64,000 nt of DNA, taken from contig JAAOMT010000714.1 of NCBI GenBank assembly GCA_016748015.1, positions 62,001 through 126,000 on the forward strand, in the 5' to 3' direction. Of this stretch, positions 23,431 through 34,790 are shown in pieces. The position numbers and the translations under genes were made by a program. How positions within the stretch are numbered: position 1 is the stretch's first letter; every line of letters begins with the position of its first letter. The notes beneath the pieces were generated by a model. It saw only the letters and a list, made by a program, of their open reading frames with translations, did not search any database and was not told the DNA's origin. The stretch is from Geosiphon pyriformis (Eukaryota; Glomeromycota; Glomeromycetes; Archaeosporales; Geosiphonaceae).

Positions 23431-23479
23431 TGGATACAACCAATTACTACTGACTACATTAATACCTATTAACACTACA

Positions 23480-24720
23480 TTTCAAGGAGATATTATCCCA
23501 ACAAAAACAAAGTACTATATAAAAACAAGCCCAAAATTATTTTATTCAAAACAACCAACTATATAGACAAAAATGCTGAAACCATTCCACCTCACAACAA
23601 GTTATTAAAAACAATGAAAAAAAAACTATATTACATAGTATGCATTTTGATCCAATCGCAAGACATTTTAACAATGATATTACTCTCAAAAGAATTCTAA
23701 ATTTATACTATTGGCCAATAATATATAAAGACATTTTCAAATACATGCTTAATTGTAACTCATACCAGTAAAAAAAAGGAGCCAGAACAATGGAACCACT
23801 TTGACTTATTCCAGTTGGAAATCTATTTGATAGAATTGGGATTGATTTGGTTGATTCTCTCTCTATAACATCCAAAGAAAATTGTTATATTGCTATAGCC
23901 ATAGACTACTTGACAAAATGACCAAAAGCCAGAGCCATCCAAGTAGCAGATGCTAAAATAGTAGCTGAATTCATATACCAAGATCTAATTTGTAGACACA
24001 GATGCCTGAAAGAATTGCTATCCAATCAAGAAATGCATTTTGTCAATAATACATTAACCGAATTAAGTCAACAGTTTGAAATAAAACATTTTTTATTGTT
24101 ATCATATCACCCACAAACAAATGAACTGATAGAACAATTTAACCAAATACTGTATGAAGCATTAGCAAAAATAAGTCATAAAAACAAACAAGAATGAAAT
24201 TTATTTATATCTTTTGTACTCTTTGCATATCAAACACTGAAACAAAATATGACTTAATTTATACTATTCAAATTAGTTTATGGAAGAAAAGTCACTCTAT
24301 CTATTGAAAAAAAAATATAGTCATACCCAACAAAAGCTATTACTGAAGAGAATTTCAAAGTAATTTTACACTATAGGACATATTAGCTTATAGAAATATT
24401 AGAAAATAATCATAAAACAGCAGCTGACAACATTAGTAATGCTTAAAAATAACAAAAAAAAAGACATAATAAATGCCTATTTGAACAATCAATGGAATTT
24501 AAGATTGGAGACCAAGTATTATTACATTGTACAAAAGCTAAAAAACAATAGAATAGAAAGTTTGACCCAAAGTAAGATGGTTTATTCTACATACACAAAG
24601 TTTTAGGCAATAAAACTTATAAATTACAATTGGAAAACAGGATTTTAAAGAAAATAGCACATAGAAATTGGTTAAAAATTTATCATGCAAAACAAGAATC
24701 ATTATCCTTAGTACTTTAAC
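23480..24720 (+). pseudogene. gypsy-1 integrase
   Basis: The N-terminal HHCC zinc finger is at about 23641-23770 (HFDPIARHFNNDITLKR, then LNCNSYQ, with frame changes). The catalytic core runs from about 23840 to 24320. The first Asp is kept in AIDYLTK (about 23896), the second position reads LLSNQEMHFVNN (about 24012; Asn for Asp), and the Glu is kept in ELIEQFNQIL (about 24124). A GPF/Y-like C-terminal module follows (about 24500-24690: GDQVLLHCTKAKK, then FDPKXDGLFYIHKVLGNKTY). No chromodomain is seen. The DDE triad is therefore broken to D-N-E, and several stops occur. Confidence 0.75.
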
Positions 24721-24879
24721 TAGGAACACAAATTTCATTAATCAGACTAGAAAATATATCACAAGATCTGAAATCAATCATTGTTATTGTATCATAGACA
24801 ACATACAGCAAATTAAATTAAGAAATTCAAATATATATAACATCTATAAAACAAACAAGAAAATGATAGAACTGTCAAT

Positions 24880-25420
24880 ATAAATCTGTTAAATAAAATT
24901 TTACAACTCTCAAAACAACTATTTGATACAATTCAACAATCTTCTGCTCAAATAGAAGTAATAATTGATAAAAAAGAAATATAATATAAAGATAAAAGCA
25001 GAAAAAATGAGAGCAAGAGTTTAACTAAAACTAAACAGTCTCATTTTTACCCAACACCTGAAAAAAAAAATTGGAAAAAATATTCTTCTTGGACAGAACA
25101 GGAAGAAAAAGAAGTTTATAAAAGAAAATACTTAATCTCTGAACTTAAAGAAATCAAAAAAGCTTTAGTTTATGGGATTAATCTTCCCAAAACAGGGAAA
25201 TAGACACCAGACAGCATCCAAAAATAGAAAAAAAGACTTTTTTTAGTATATTGGTTCTACAAAAATAGTGAACAACTAGATTTAAAGACATTATATAAAG
25301 ATTTCAGCCAAAAAACTTTTAACAAAGAAGCAATACAACAAGTAGAAAAATTTGTAAGGAAAAGCAACCTGATTCTATATTACAAAGCGGTATATTGACT
25401 ATATACTACTTTCCAATATT
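24880..25420 (+). pseudogene. Unrecognised lysine-rich ORF between integrase and 3' LTR
   Basis: One frame downstream of integrase stays mostly open. It reads QLSKQLFDTIQQSSAQIEV, a stop, then SHFYPTPEKKNWKKYSSW, EQEEKEVYKRKYLISELKE and, after stops at Gln-like positions, LFLVYWFYKNSEQLDL and QVEKFVRKSNLILYYK. It is basic and probably helical, with only about four stops in 180 codons. I do not recognise the family. It could be an accessory protein of the element, a captured gene fragment, or the C-terminal extension of Pol. An older trace of its downstream end may be in gypsy-G (26955-27113). Confidence 0.45.
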
Positions 25421-25594
25421 GTCTAAATATATTGTTGTATAAATCTATAAAGACTATAACAGTTAACAACATAGGATAAATAACCAATTGACAGTTTAAA
25501 AACCTATGAAAAACAATACTCAATACAACCATCAAATACTATACAAATAAAGTTATAATAACAAATACATATAATTTCACAGGAGCTCAATTCT

Positions 25595-25610
25595 AAAAAA
25601 AGAGAGATAA
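25595..25610 (+). other. gypsy-1 polypurine tract
   Basis: AAAAAAAGAGAGATAA lies immediately 5' of the 3' LTR start (TGTTACCC at 25611). This is the usual place for the plus-strand primer of LTR elements. The related gypsy-G has a comparable purine run just before its LTR at 27114. The 25420-25594 stretch between the extra ORF and this tract shows nothing else. Confidence 0.6.
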
Positions 25611-26608
25611 TGTTACCCAAGTAGAAAAACTGATTCAAAGTTATAAAGAAACATGACCAAAACATAACATAATACAAAATAATACACAATAACATGAGAT
25701 AATACGTTATAACTTAGGATAATACAGAATAATATATTATAATATGGGATAACACAAAATAACATATAATAATACCAGATAATATATTATAATATAGGAT
25801 AACTAGTAATAATATAGAAAAACAAAACAATTACAGAAATAGCAAAGTAATAGTTAGCAATAATAAAACAGTCAGAAAGCAATTCTGTAAAACCAAAAGA
25901 ATATATAAAAACAAGTAGTTAAGAAAGGTAGAAAAACAGATATCTAAATATAGACTACTAGATAAGAAGCAATTTTTTTATTTTCAATTATTTTTTATCT
26001 GCTCTTAGATTTCAAAATAAATTAATTATTCAAAATTAAACCTACAAATATATGTTCTCAAAACTTCTATGTTCAAACTAAATCGAGTCATTATTTCATA
26101 CTTCTATTTCAAAACAGATGCTTTTAATATAATTGCCTTGAACCAATAATAATTTGGACCAATCACTCTTAATTATGGCAATTAATGATACTAATTCTTT
26201 TTTTTCATTTTTTTTTTCATTTTTTGTAGAATAACAACATAGTAAAATCAACTGTCTGAGAATAGACTTCATGATAGCCTGATAAAAGAGAGAAGCTCTT
26301 CTTAAGTTTTAGATATTAACATTATCTTAATAGCTTACCAGAAGGATGAAAAAACAACACCAGATCTTAATAACTACACTTTTTAACTTAAAAAAGATAG
26401 TTCACATTTATAAGAAGTTGCAATCAGCAAAAGCCAAATCTCTGTGTTTTATAACCAAAGAATTTGATAGGTAAATACACCTCCAAAGAAAAATTTTTAG
26501 AGACTAATAACTAGAACCAACTGTATCACAAAGATCATACAAAGTTTTTATCATTTGATTGTAAACACCAAACATTACCATCATATACCATCCAGTTTAT
26601 CTATAATA
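25611..26608 (+). repeat. gypsy-1 3' LTR
   Basis: 998 bases, TGTTACCC...CTATAATA, aligned end to end with the 5' LTR except for the nested solo LTR and about 45 adjacent bases. It contains the U3 palindrome array (25660-25815) and the poly-T/pyrimidine stretch near 26200-26225. The terminal CA has become TA by one transition. Confidence 0.85.
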
Positions 26609-27113
26609 GTACAGATAATAATTAATTCTAATTTCAACTTTAACAATAGTAATAATAACAGTTTTAGCTTAGTTTAAATTAACAATAGCAATAATAATTT
26701 TAACTTTGATTTAAATTTTAAACAATATATTGTATTTTTAGATCTTTTTATAAAGCAAGAACAAAAATTATTTAGCAATAATAATAAAATATTATGTTAG
26801 AACATATATATAATACTAATGCCAAATTTAATCTTAAATATCTTGGAAAAAATACTATTATATTAGAATTTTATTTATATATTAGCATAGATTTAAAAAC
26901 AATACTGAAAATTTTGACAACAACAATAGTTTAATTAACATCCAGAAATAAAAACTATAATTATTAACCAACAAAAAAAAATAACCAATTTACAATTTAA
27001 AAAAATAAAAACAAAATTAAAAAAACAATATTAGAAAAAGAAGTAATAAATTTAATTCAAACTAAAGGTTAGAAAAATTTTAATAAAGCTCAATATTAAA
27101 GAAAAAAATAATA
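26609..27113 (+). pseudogene. gypsy-G internal fragment: Asn-rich linker and start of dUTPase
   Basis: The text begins Asn-rich (ANSNFNFNNSNNNSFS-like), continues with QYIVFLDLFIKQEQKLFSNNN and then NAKFNLKYLGKN, matching the linker plus motif 1 region of the dUTPase block, and gives IDLKTILKILTTTIV near 26890. It then jumps to text resembling the end of gypsy-1 just before the 3' LTR (about 26955-27113: 'aataaccaatttacaattt', purine run). RT, RNase H and integrase are deleted. Confidence 0.55.
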
Positions 27114-27935
27114 TTACTCATAAAAAAAAATACAAAAAAAAACAAATTTTAAGAATTAATTAATAGAAAAATAGTAGTCAAAAAATTAGAACACATTTTC
27201 AAAAATATACATATTTTCAAAAAATTGTGTTACATTTTTAGGAATAAACACATTTTTAGAAAGTAACATAAAAAAAAAGTAAAAATATATAAAATCTTAA
27301 ATAATAAAAATTATATATATATAGTAATAGTATTAAAAGTAAAAAAACAAACAAATAATTAGAAAACAGATAATTGAAAATATTTTTTCTTTCAAAATTA
27401 GTTTTTTATTATTTAAAACAGAATTATATTTATATTAATAAAATATTCATTTAATATTCCAATTCCTGTTATTATCTATTGATTAAAAAAATTATTTATT
27501 ATTTTCATACTATTTATAATTTATGCTAATAATATTCAATATTTAATTATTTTAGAACAATAATTTTTTATTTTTTTTCTTATTTTATTTTATTTTATTT
27601 TTCTTATTTTTTTTGTTGTTTATTAATTAATTAAGGAATTAAATATTAGATATTAATATTAAAAATAGATTAATAAAGATCTATAAAACAAAAGTGACAA
27701 ATTTGGAAAAAAAAATAGCTTACCAAAAAAACATAACTACCAGATTAACCTGGTTTTTATGTTAAAAAAAAATTCAGAAAAAAATCACAAATTGAATTTT
27801 TGTTTATTATACAAAAAACTCAATTAAAATCTTTAAATCAGAAATTCTTTTAGACAATATTAACCTAATTAGCTATTGAACATTAAGTTATAAGTTTGTT
27901 ATTAATTTTAACACCCTAAATAATTATCTATAATA
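27114..27935 (+). repeat. gypsy-G 3' LTR (relative of the nested solo LTR)
   Basis: It starts tattactcat just after a purine run and ends ctataata. Internal landmarks shared with the LTR at 16589-17460 include 'ttctgtttattatacaaaa'-type text near 27800, the pyrimidine-rich TTATTTTATTTTATT block near 27580, and the terminal 'ccctaaataattatct'. It is strongly AT-shifted. Bases 27936-28003 are plain AT-rich flank. Confidence 0.65.
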
Positions 27936-28003
27936 TTTATTTCTATTAAAAATAAAGTTAACAGCAAAATAACATTAACAATATTAAGAAAAAAATAAAA
28001 AAA

Positions 28004-28013
28004 TCTTTAATAA
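28004..28013. repeat. LINE-A target-site duplication, 3' side
   Basis: tctttaataa here pairs with tcttcaataa at 34781-34790. The single difference is a C/T transition, in keeping with the mutation pattern of the whole window. The A-rich tail directly abuts this copy. Confidence 0.75.
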
Positions 28014-28035
28014 TTTTTTTTATTTTTTTTATTTT

Positions 28036-28149
28036 AACGAGTAAGATCCACATACAACCTAGCACTATACATTAAAGAAATGATCTAAACTAGGCATAAA
28101 TCATGCACTTTTTACATGTGACCAGCCACTTAGACCAGTCAGAACAACA
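28036..28149 (-). other. LINE-A 3' UTR
   Basis: The sequence after the ORF2 stop matches the 3' UTRs of LINE-B (42785-42900) and LINE-C (56909-57030): the phrases around 'tggctggtcacatgt' and the final 'cttactcgttaaaa'. This conserved tail is the likely RT recognition site for target-primed reverse transcription (inference from LINE biology). Confidence 0.6.
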
Positions 28150-31100
28150 CTACACAGCTATATAGACAGAAATTGAATTACTAATGCTGGAAAAAAACAT
28201 GTAAGACTTGTGAAAACCAAAATGCACACCAAAAGCTTCATCAATACTAAGCAAATCAACCACACCAACAAAAAAACGTGAAGTCAAACCAGAAACCAAA
28301 GTAGGAGACGAGCCATCTAAAGGAATCAGTCTGTGCTTTTCCATATAGGCACAATGTTTGGCACAAACCAACCATATCTCATTTCTAAAAGTGAGGCCAA
28401 GAAAACGTGCGAAATTAACAACCTTCAAACATGTTACCTTGGGATTATGGAAGACGGAAACAGTCTCACAAAACCAATTATCAAAAACAAAACCCTTATG
28501 AAGAGCCATGGACACTGAGGAATCTGAAACACAAGACGACAACAATTACAACAAACATGAAGAAGAGACAGAAGAACCAGAAAGTGTTTTCTAAGTGTTC
28601 ATGTAAGAATCCAACAACCGATACCAAGCAGAACCATCAACCTCACAAGAAAAAACATAATCTGACACCTCCACGTTATCACAATACAGACACAACACAC
28701 TGGAATAAAGTCTATTATAAAGCCATTTTCGAACAGCCACAGACAACTAATAATGCAAAGCCTTTATAAAATAAGAGTGCCCATTAGCTGAAATCCTGCT
28801 AGTGAAACTGGTGACCATATGCAAATCAGGATGCCACACCAAAGACAAGCGAGACCAATCAACATCAGCCCGTAAGTTGTCAGGCAAAAATTTAGAACCA
28901 GACCCCACTTCCCAATATGCACGACACATGGCATGAAAAGTGTCATGAACAAAGTGCCTTAAATTGCCAGAGACAATGTTGCCATCAGTCATCAAAAAGT
29001 ATTCATCCAGGTGAGGAGGAAGAAACCAGTCAGAAACAAAATCAGCATCAGCAATTACATCAGCATGCTTGTTTTCCAAAACCCCAGAATAACCTTTGAC
29101 TTTGCGCCAAGTAACATTTAGGACCTTACTGGAAATGACGTTGGCAATGTGCCAACACTTAATCCAACATTGATTCTGGAAATCAGAAGCCACCATACCC
29201 AATTCCAATTTGCAAGCATCCAAAGCAGACTGACTATCCAAAAACAAATGGACATTACTAAAAACAAGAATACACTCGAGAGCCAACGCAATTGCCTGTA
29301 ACTCAGCCATGGTAGATGACATTAAGCCAGACACACCAACACCTAAACCCATACCAATGTCCTCGAAAAAAGCCACAGCACCCACTTTACAGCCAATTGT
29401 ACCCAAATTTCTTAATAACCCATCAGTATAGACAGACAACACCCTTGTATTAACCTGCGAAAAATGATCACAGATAGACACAAAGCCAGAAGAACCCAGA
29501 ATGTCCAAAAGACCAATATTAGCAAGAACTGGAATGCAAGCAGAAGCGGAATCCTCATCAGCAAGAAACACAGCAGAAAGTCTGAACCACTCAGGAACAG
29601 GGCCACGGGCATCCAGTTTCTTCCATCATTTAAATGTGAACCAATCAAAGACTGTACCATGACAATCACAAAGTTGGTCTACAAAGACCACACCATACTG
29701 CTGAAGCGAAGTGAGACATCTGGAGAAAACTGATTCATCCAAAACAGTTGACATGGGCGTCCCACTATTGACACGAAAGAAATTGGCAAAAGATCCATCC
29801 AAAGACAATTTGCAATTATAAAGCACACGAACCACACCCACCAGAAAATTATTAGAGACGCTAACACAAATGCAAACAGGAGAACTCAATGAATGAATAG
29901 AGCGCCAACATAAAACCTGCAGATCATGAGACCTATAAGAGAACAAACACCCCACAATCCCACCAAAGTTGGCAAAATTAATAAGAGAAGCAACCTTGTT
30001 TTCAGACTGAATCTGTAGCAAAGATTTCAAATCATAAAAGAAGGGGTAAATCAAATCACTAGGAAAGTCGAGTAGAAGTCCAGATTTGAGCTTCAGGCCC
30101 TTATGAATCATAGCATCCCACTTGTTGCAAATGCCAATAGGAATAAAGCTAAACTGTGTTCTATAGCTAAAAATTGTTTGGGGAACCACTGAAACCAAAT
30201 ATAAAAACTGCTTATTTGAGATAGCTTTTTTTAGAACCAAATTTGTAAAAAAACAAATGTCCAAATACACCCTAGTTAAACTAGGTTTGGAAAGACCCTC
30301 AATCGACAGAAATATGCCTAGATACTGATGGAATTCACCTTTTTTGGCTATAGAGATAGGTGAACCACTAATAAAAAGAGCAAAATTTTCAACCCTACAA
30401 TTGATGAAAATAGCTACAGTTTTGTCATTGTTTATTGAAATGTCATTAATCTAGAAAAACTCGCTAGCAACATCCAAAATGTGTTGAGTAGCACTCTGAC
30501 TACTGCCAACCCAAATCGTATCATCAACAAAGGCGCCAGTGGCAAAAAAAAAAGAAAGCCCAGCCTGTGACTCAACATGACCACTCTTGAAAACAAAATG
30601 AGAAATTAGCCTGTACTCACACATACTCTCCTGACACTTGACTTTGCACAAAAGAGGATCATAAAAAATGCACCATAGAAGAATGGAAAAGACCTCTTCT
30701 TGATCTAAACTATCATAGATCTGATAACAATCTGTCAAACCAAAATCTGTCATGACTCAATTAGTGTGATCTTTGTGAATGCTGCCAAAAAACCAAATAA
30801 ACCTGTTGCACATTTTAATTCTGACCAAACACTTCTCTAAATGCTCCCAGCCAACCAAATCATATGCTTTCCTCATATCCTGTAAGACCAGTCAAAGTTC
30901 TCTTTTCTTTTCCAGGGCATCTTCAACAACCAAACCAACTGCAAAAATGGGGGACTGTGTCATTGTACCTCTCAAAACTGAAAAATTGTTACCATAAAAG
31001 ACATTATAAGTGCTGCATGCTAAAGAAATCCTGTCTGAAAGTATTTTGGAGAAAATCTTGTGAGCCGTCTCAATCAGTGCAATAGGACAAGTATTTGTAA

Positions 31101-32735
31101 AAACACTCTCCTATTCATATGGTTTGAGAATTATTGAAACCCAAGCTTCCCTCCAGGGGCCAGGGACAGATTCCTCAGACAAGCAAGAGTTCAAAAGCAC
31201 CAAGAGCATATTAAGGACTGAAATATCGCAATGTTTCCAAAGCTCATTTGAGATACCTGAAAGACCAGCAGCTTTGCCATCCGGCAGGTTGGAAACAACC
31301 CCAAACAGTTTATTAAAGTCTATTAAACCCATCACACCAGAAAAAGCTTCATCAAAAACATAACCTAGAGGATGATACTGGTGAGACCACTCATCATTAA
31401 CGTCGAGCACCACTCTATGCTTTCTAGTCTAACCTTTCATAATCTCATTCACCTTGGACTTTACTGGAGCAGGATCCAACACCAGTTCATCTCCTATCAC
31501 CAAATGGTCTAAAACCACTTTGCGGAAGGGTCGCTTCAAAATACTACATACAGTATGACTTTTGTTCAACTCAAAACTCTCCATTCTTTTGTCAATTACT
31601 GACTTGATCTGAGATTCTTTGGCACAGTTTGATTCTGACAACTTAGATGAATGGTAGGATTTCCTGATCTTGGCCAAAGCTGAACAAATGGTATCAAAAT
31701 GAGAACCTGAAAGAAAGAGAGAATCCACAACAAAAGTGTTAGCAGGATCAATCCCTTTCCATGTATCAAGTAGAGAAGCAAACTTTTCATGAAAGACCAG
31801 ATGAAAGGCTTTAACAATTTTCAACACCAAAAGTTCTAATTTGTGAAATCTGGATGATACTTTATTATAAACACTATCGAAACCTTTAAACCACTTTTTT
31901 TTGAAAACGTTCTCAGCCGACAAACACACCACTTGGTAAAAGTGACTCCACATTGTGTCCAGGTTCAAACTCATCTTGGCAGCATAAAATTCATCATGGA
32001 ACATGACAGCATTCACCAACATATCCTCTTTAAACTTGATTCATTCAGTATTACCAGCATCCACAAAATTGTACTTCCAATGATCCTTATTCACTTGTTT
32101 GGACAATAAGTTCAACTGCGCATTCAGTAAACCACCAAGACCCACAGAAACAGAAACAGCCTTATGATCAGTATCAAAATACTCTTCAATACCAGACACA
32201 TTATGATCCAAAATTGCGTTAACTAGACTCGATGACACAAACACATAATCAATAATTTTAGCCACTTCATGAGAATTGGCCCACGTAGCTTCCTTTCCAA
32301 ACAAGCTTCCACTCAAAGAGTTGACCAAACCCAAATCAAAACATTTTCTGAAGCTGGCACTTTTGCGAGAACCATCTTCATTAAAATCACCACTCAAGAT
32401 AATGAAGAAAGACTCATTTACTGTCTTCACAATCAAAAAAATGATATTATTTGCTTGAGAGAAATGTACTGTCAAAAATGATCCAGCATACAGCCCCAAA
32501 ACTGACACAGACAGTTTATTTTTGAAGAAAAGCTTGACAGAAAAAAACCGGCCAAGAATGTCCAAAACCTTACACACATGCCAAGCCAAGAAATTGTTTA
32601 TAATGATTATGACCCTAGAACTCATGTGACCAGAATTCAAACCAGAAGTAAAAACCCGAATGCCAACAAATAATATCCTCTTGTTTTGTAGGATTGTTCA
32701 TTCCCTTAACATTGCACGTGGCAATTTTCTAAATA
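28150..32735 (-). pseudogene. LINE-A ORF2: endonuclease, RT, RNase H, zinc motif
   Basis: It starts at the ATG opposite 32735 (MTSYI, stop, KIATCNVKGMN). An 89-bp deletion near 32665 removes the segment with the catalytic Glu (TETK). The rest of the endonuclease is readable: GDFNEDG (about 32385), IDYVFVSSS (about 32250) and TDHKAVSVSVGLGG (about 32160). RT covers about 31430-30300, with QDMRKAYD near 30870 and an intact FVDD box at 30520-30531. RNase H covers about 29440-28990 with YTDG, AELQA and FLDSQSA retained. The C-terminal zinc motif reads CLYCDNVEVSDYVFSC (about 28690), with His changed to Tyr. The stop follows VYIAV at 28150. About ten stops and frameshifts are present. Confidence 0.8.
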
Positions 32736-32894
32736 TAACTGGTCATTGAGATGAAGAGAGGACCAAAGGACCCAAACCAGCACACATTTGCTCTAACTTC
32801 GCCAAAATTGAGCCAATAGAGGCATTGAGAGCAACCAACTTCAACTCTAAAATGCAACTTTAGAAATTAGCACCTTGGAACTGCTCAGACCCAA

Positions 32895-34690
32895 TTAAGA
32901 ATTGTCATTGCCAGAAGAGAGAAAAATAGGCTGAATCAAAAGAACACCTAACACCATGTTGAAACCCAAGTCAGAGTCAGCAACCATAAGAGAATCAGAG
33001 ATGGATGGGTGAGAAGTACCCACTAAAGGAATTACACTAGAAGGAGGAGCTGAAGGCACCAAACTGAGATTGTCAAGACAAAAAAGAATATTTGAAATTT
33101 GATCAGATAAGAGCTCCACAAAGTGTTCCAAATGTGCTAAACATGTACCCAAGGGGGAATCAACCATAGAAAGAGGGGGAAGGGTACCACCAGAACTTGA
33201 AGCACCAAAGAGCAGAGAACCAGAACCAGAGCCATCATAAAAACCATGAAAGGCTAAAGCGATTGAGACCACTTGAGCCCAGGATTTGCCTCCAAAAGCA
33301 ACAGAACAAGAAATCGAAACCTTCTTTTTAGCATATAATTTGGCCAACTGGAGACAAGTATCCAAGTTAGCAAGTTTTTTAAATGACTTAGGTGACTAAG
33401 AAGCTGATGCAACCCCAGCATCACATTCTAAGGCAGAATGACCAAACTTTCCACACCGTTCACAGCAAACTAAATCCAACCTAGCCCATAAGAGTTTCAT
33501 ACCACCAAAGATTGGCTCCATGCAAAAAGCTAACTCCATAGCTTTATTAGATTCAAAACAGACCACAGCACAGCGAGTTCTATTGCCAGTCTTCAATAAA
33601 TGATTGATGACACAAGTTTTCTTACCAGCCCCTTCCAAAAGAGTCCCAAGATCATGAGCTGTCATTCCCACTGGCAATGTGAAAAAAAGCACCCTGAATT
33701 GATCCCTAAAAGCCCATGTCTCATGATCTCCCACAGTCTTGGCCACATGCACAGAATTTTTCTCAATTAGGAACGACCATTTCGATGCTAACAGATCAGC
33801 CTGGCTAGATTCAGCGAACTCCACTACAGCCTTCTGCCACAGCCCAATTAACTGAACTTTGATAGACACAATCTGACCATATTCAGATACTGCAGCAATG
33901 ATCATTTCTTTTGGCATGTCTATGGGAATTTTTTTTATCACCACAGCCCAATCTGAATGCACTTCTTGTTTTTTGAGATCGGTGTTTACGATGATCCCAT
34001 TTTCTCTAGCCAATGATACAGCTTTTTTCATGCTTTCTTCTGATGTGAATGTGGATCTGATAATCTCTTCAAATTTTGAGGGGATAGTAGCCCCCCCAAA
34101 ACCAATGATTTTTGAGAAAATTTTTCTTATGAACTGAGTTTTTGCCATCACTGATTTGCCTTCCACATTTGAGATATTGATATCCAAAGCAAATGATTTC
34201 TTAACCACTACCTCTACTTAAGTCTTAATAATTTTAGGGTCTAACCAAATCTTGTCCAGAAAGATACCAAGAGGAGGAGGGAGGGGACCACCATCATCAT
34301 CATCCATGTTATAATTCAAGGAACCAAGAGGGGAACTGTAGTCCAAATTATTCCTAACCCTTTTTGTCTTAGGAGTTGTTGCAGCTGAGCCAAAAAGAGA
34401 ACCATCATCACCACTAGCCAATATGTCACCAGCAACATTGTCACCAGAATCACTTTCCATATCTGAGTATTGACTTCTTTTAGAATAAGGTTTAGCCAAA
34501 GCAGTTTCTTGTTTATCATTAGACTGAATCATATGGCAAAGAGAAACCCTTTTCTTTTGAGAGGAGGGGCCACCAGTAGAACCAGAAAAAGCACCAACAG
34601 GAGCTTTCTTATTTAACATACTACCGCTGGAAGCAGCTTCCAGGTCTACAACAAATGGATTATTTGTAAGAGAAATAGTGAAGTATAGCA
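32895..34690 (-). pseudogene. LINE-A ORF1 protein (RRM and CCHC knuckle)
   Basis: From NNPFVVDLEAASSGS (near 34665) the frame runs through a Ser/Asp-rich N-terminus to IIKT, a TAA at about 34215, then VEVVVKKSFALDINI. An RRM-like fold follows (about 33960-33740: WAVVIKKIPIDMPKEM, then VSIKVQLIGLWQKAVVEFAE) and a zinc knuckle CCERCGKFGHSALEC near 33470-33425. A second stop (CAG to TAG by comparison with LINE-B) is at 33393-33395. The C-terminal Ser/Pro-rich part ends SSGNDNS at 32895. ORF1 proteins bind LINE RNA. The N-terminal third differs completely from LINE-B, although the rest is nearly the same. Confidence 0.75.
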
Positions 34691-34780
34691 AGTAAAAAAA
34701 ACAAAAAACAAAAAAAAAACTTCTTTCAAAAACGTGATCTTTGGAGAATTTGGGATGTAGGAGAGGGCCTTTTTTGTTTT

Positions 34781-34790
34781 TCTTCAATAA
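34781..34790. repeat. LINE-A target-site duplication, 5' side
   Basis: tcttcaataa abuts the 5' end of LINE-A. A minus-strand reading frame that appears to open at 34787 therefore starts in flanking DNA, so its first codons are not part of the element. Confidence 0.75.

Larger units (their letters stand above)
15671..26608 (+). mobile_element. gypsy-1: near-complete Ty3/gypsy LTR retrotransposon with dUTPase
   Basis: Two LTRs flank an internal region with the order gag, protease, Cys-rich ribbon, dUTPase, RT, RNase H, integrase, an extra ORF and a polypurine tract. RT-RNase H-integrase order defines Ty3/gypsy. LTRs begin TGTTA and end TAACA (5') or TAATA (3'). Flanking bases GTGC (left) and GTAC (right) may be a 4-bp target duplication with one G-to-A change, but this is weak evidence because different elements flank each side. 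All ORFs are closed by many stops. Catalytic Asp residues in protease, dUTPase, RT and integrase are replaced by Asn, so the copy is defective. Confidence 0.85.
28014..34780 (-). mobile_element. LINE-A: full-length non-LTR retrotransposon
   Basis: Minus-strand element of 6.77 kb: a 5' end at 34780, ORF1, ORF2 with APE endonuclease, RT, RNase H and C-terminal zinc motif, a short 3' UTR, and an A-rich tail read as a T-run at 28014-28035. Both ends are defined by a 10-bp target duplication. RNase H after RT together with an APE endonuclease places it in the I/Tad1-like group of LINEs as I know them. It has many stops, mostly CAG/CAA to TAG/TAA, and one 89-bp deletion relative to LINE-B. Confidence 0.85.

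Noticed and set aside
24538-24883. Separate small genes at 24538-24738 (minus) and 24668-24883 (plus)
   Set aside because: The first is antisense to the integrase C-terminal module. The second is a shifted frame over the end of integrase with no conserved content.
15671-26612. Firm 4-bp target duplication for gypsy-1 (GTGC/GTAC)
   Set aside because: The two flanks belong to different element pieces (F on the left, G on the right), so a four-base match with one change could be chance. It is kept only as a weak note.
28431-28769. Plus-strand frames inside LINE-A (28431-28769, 29464-29733, 30779-31085) and minus-strand frames inside LINE-B (36345-36709, 40877-41161, 42623-42838)
   Set aside because: Antisense to the real LINE frames, whose RT/RNase H motifs read on the other strand.
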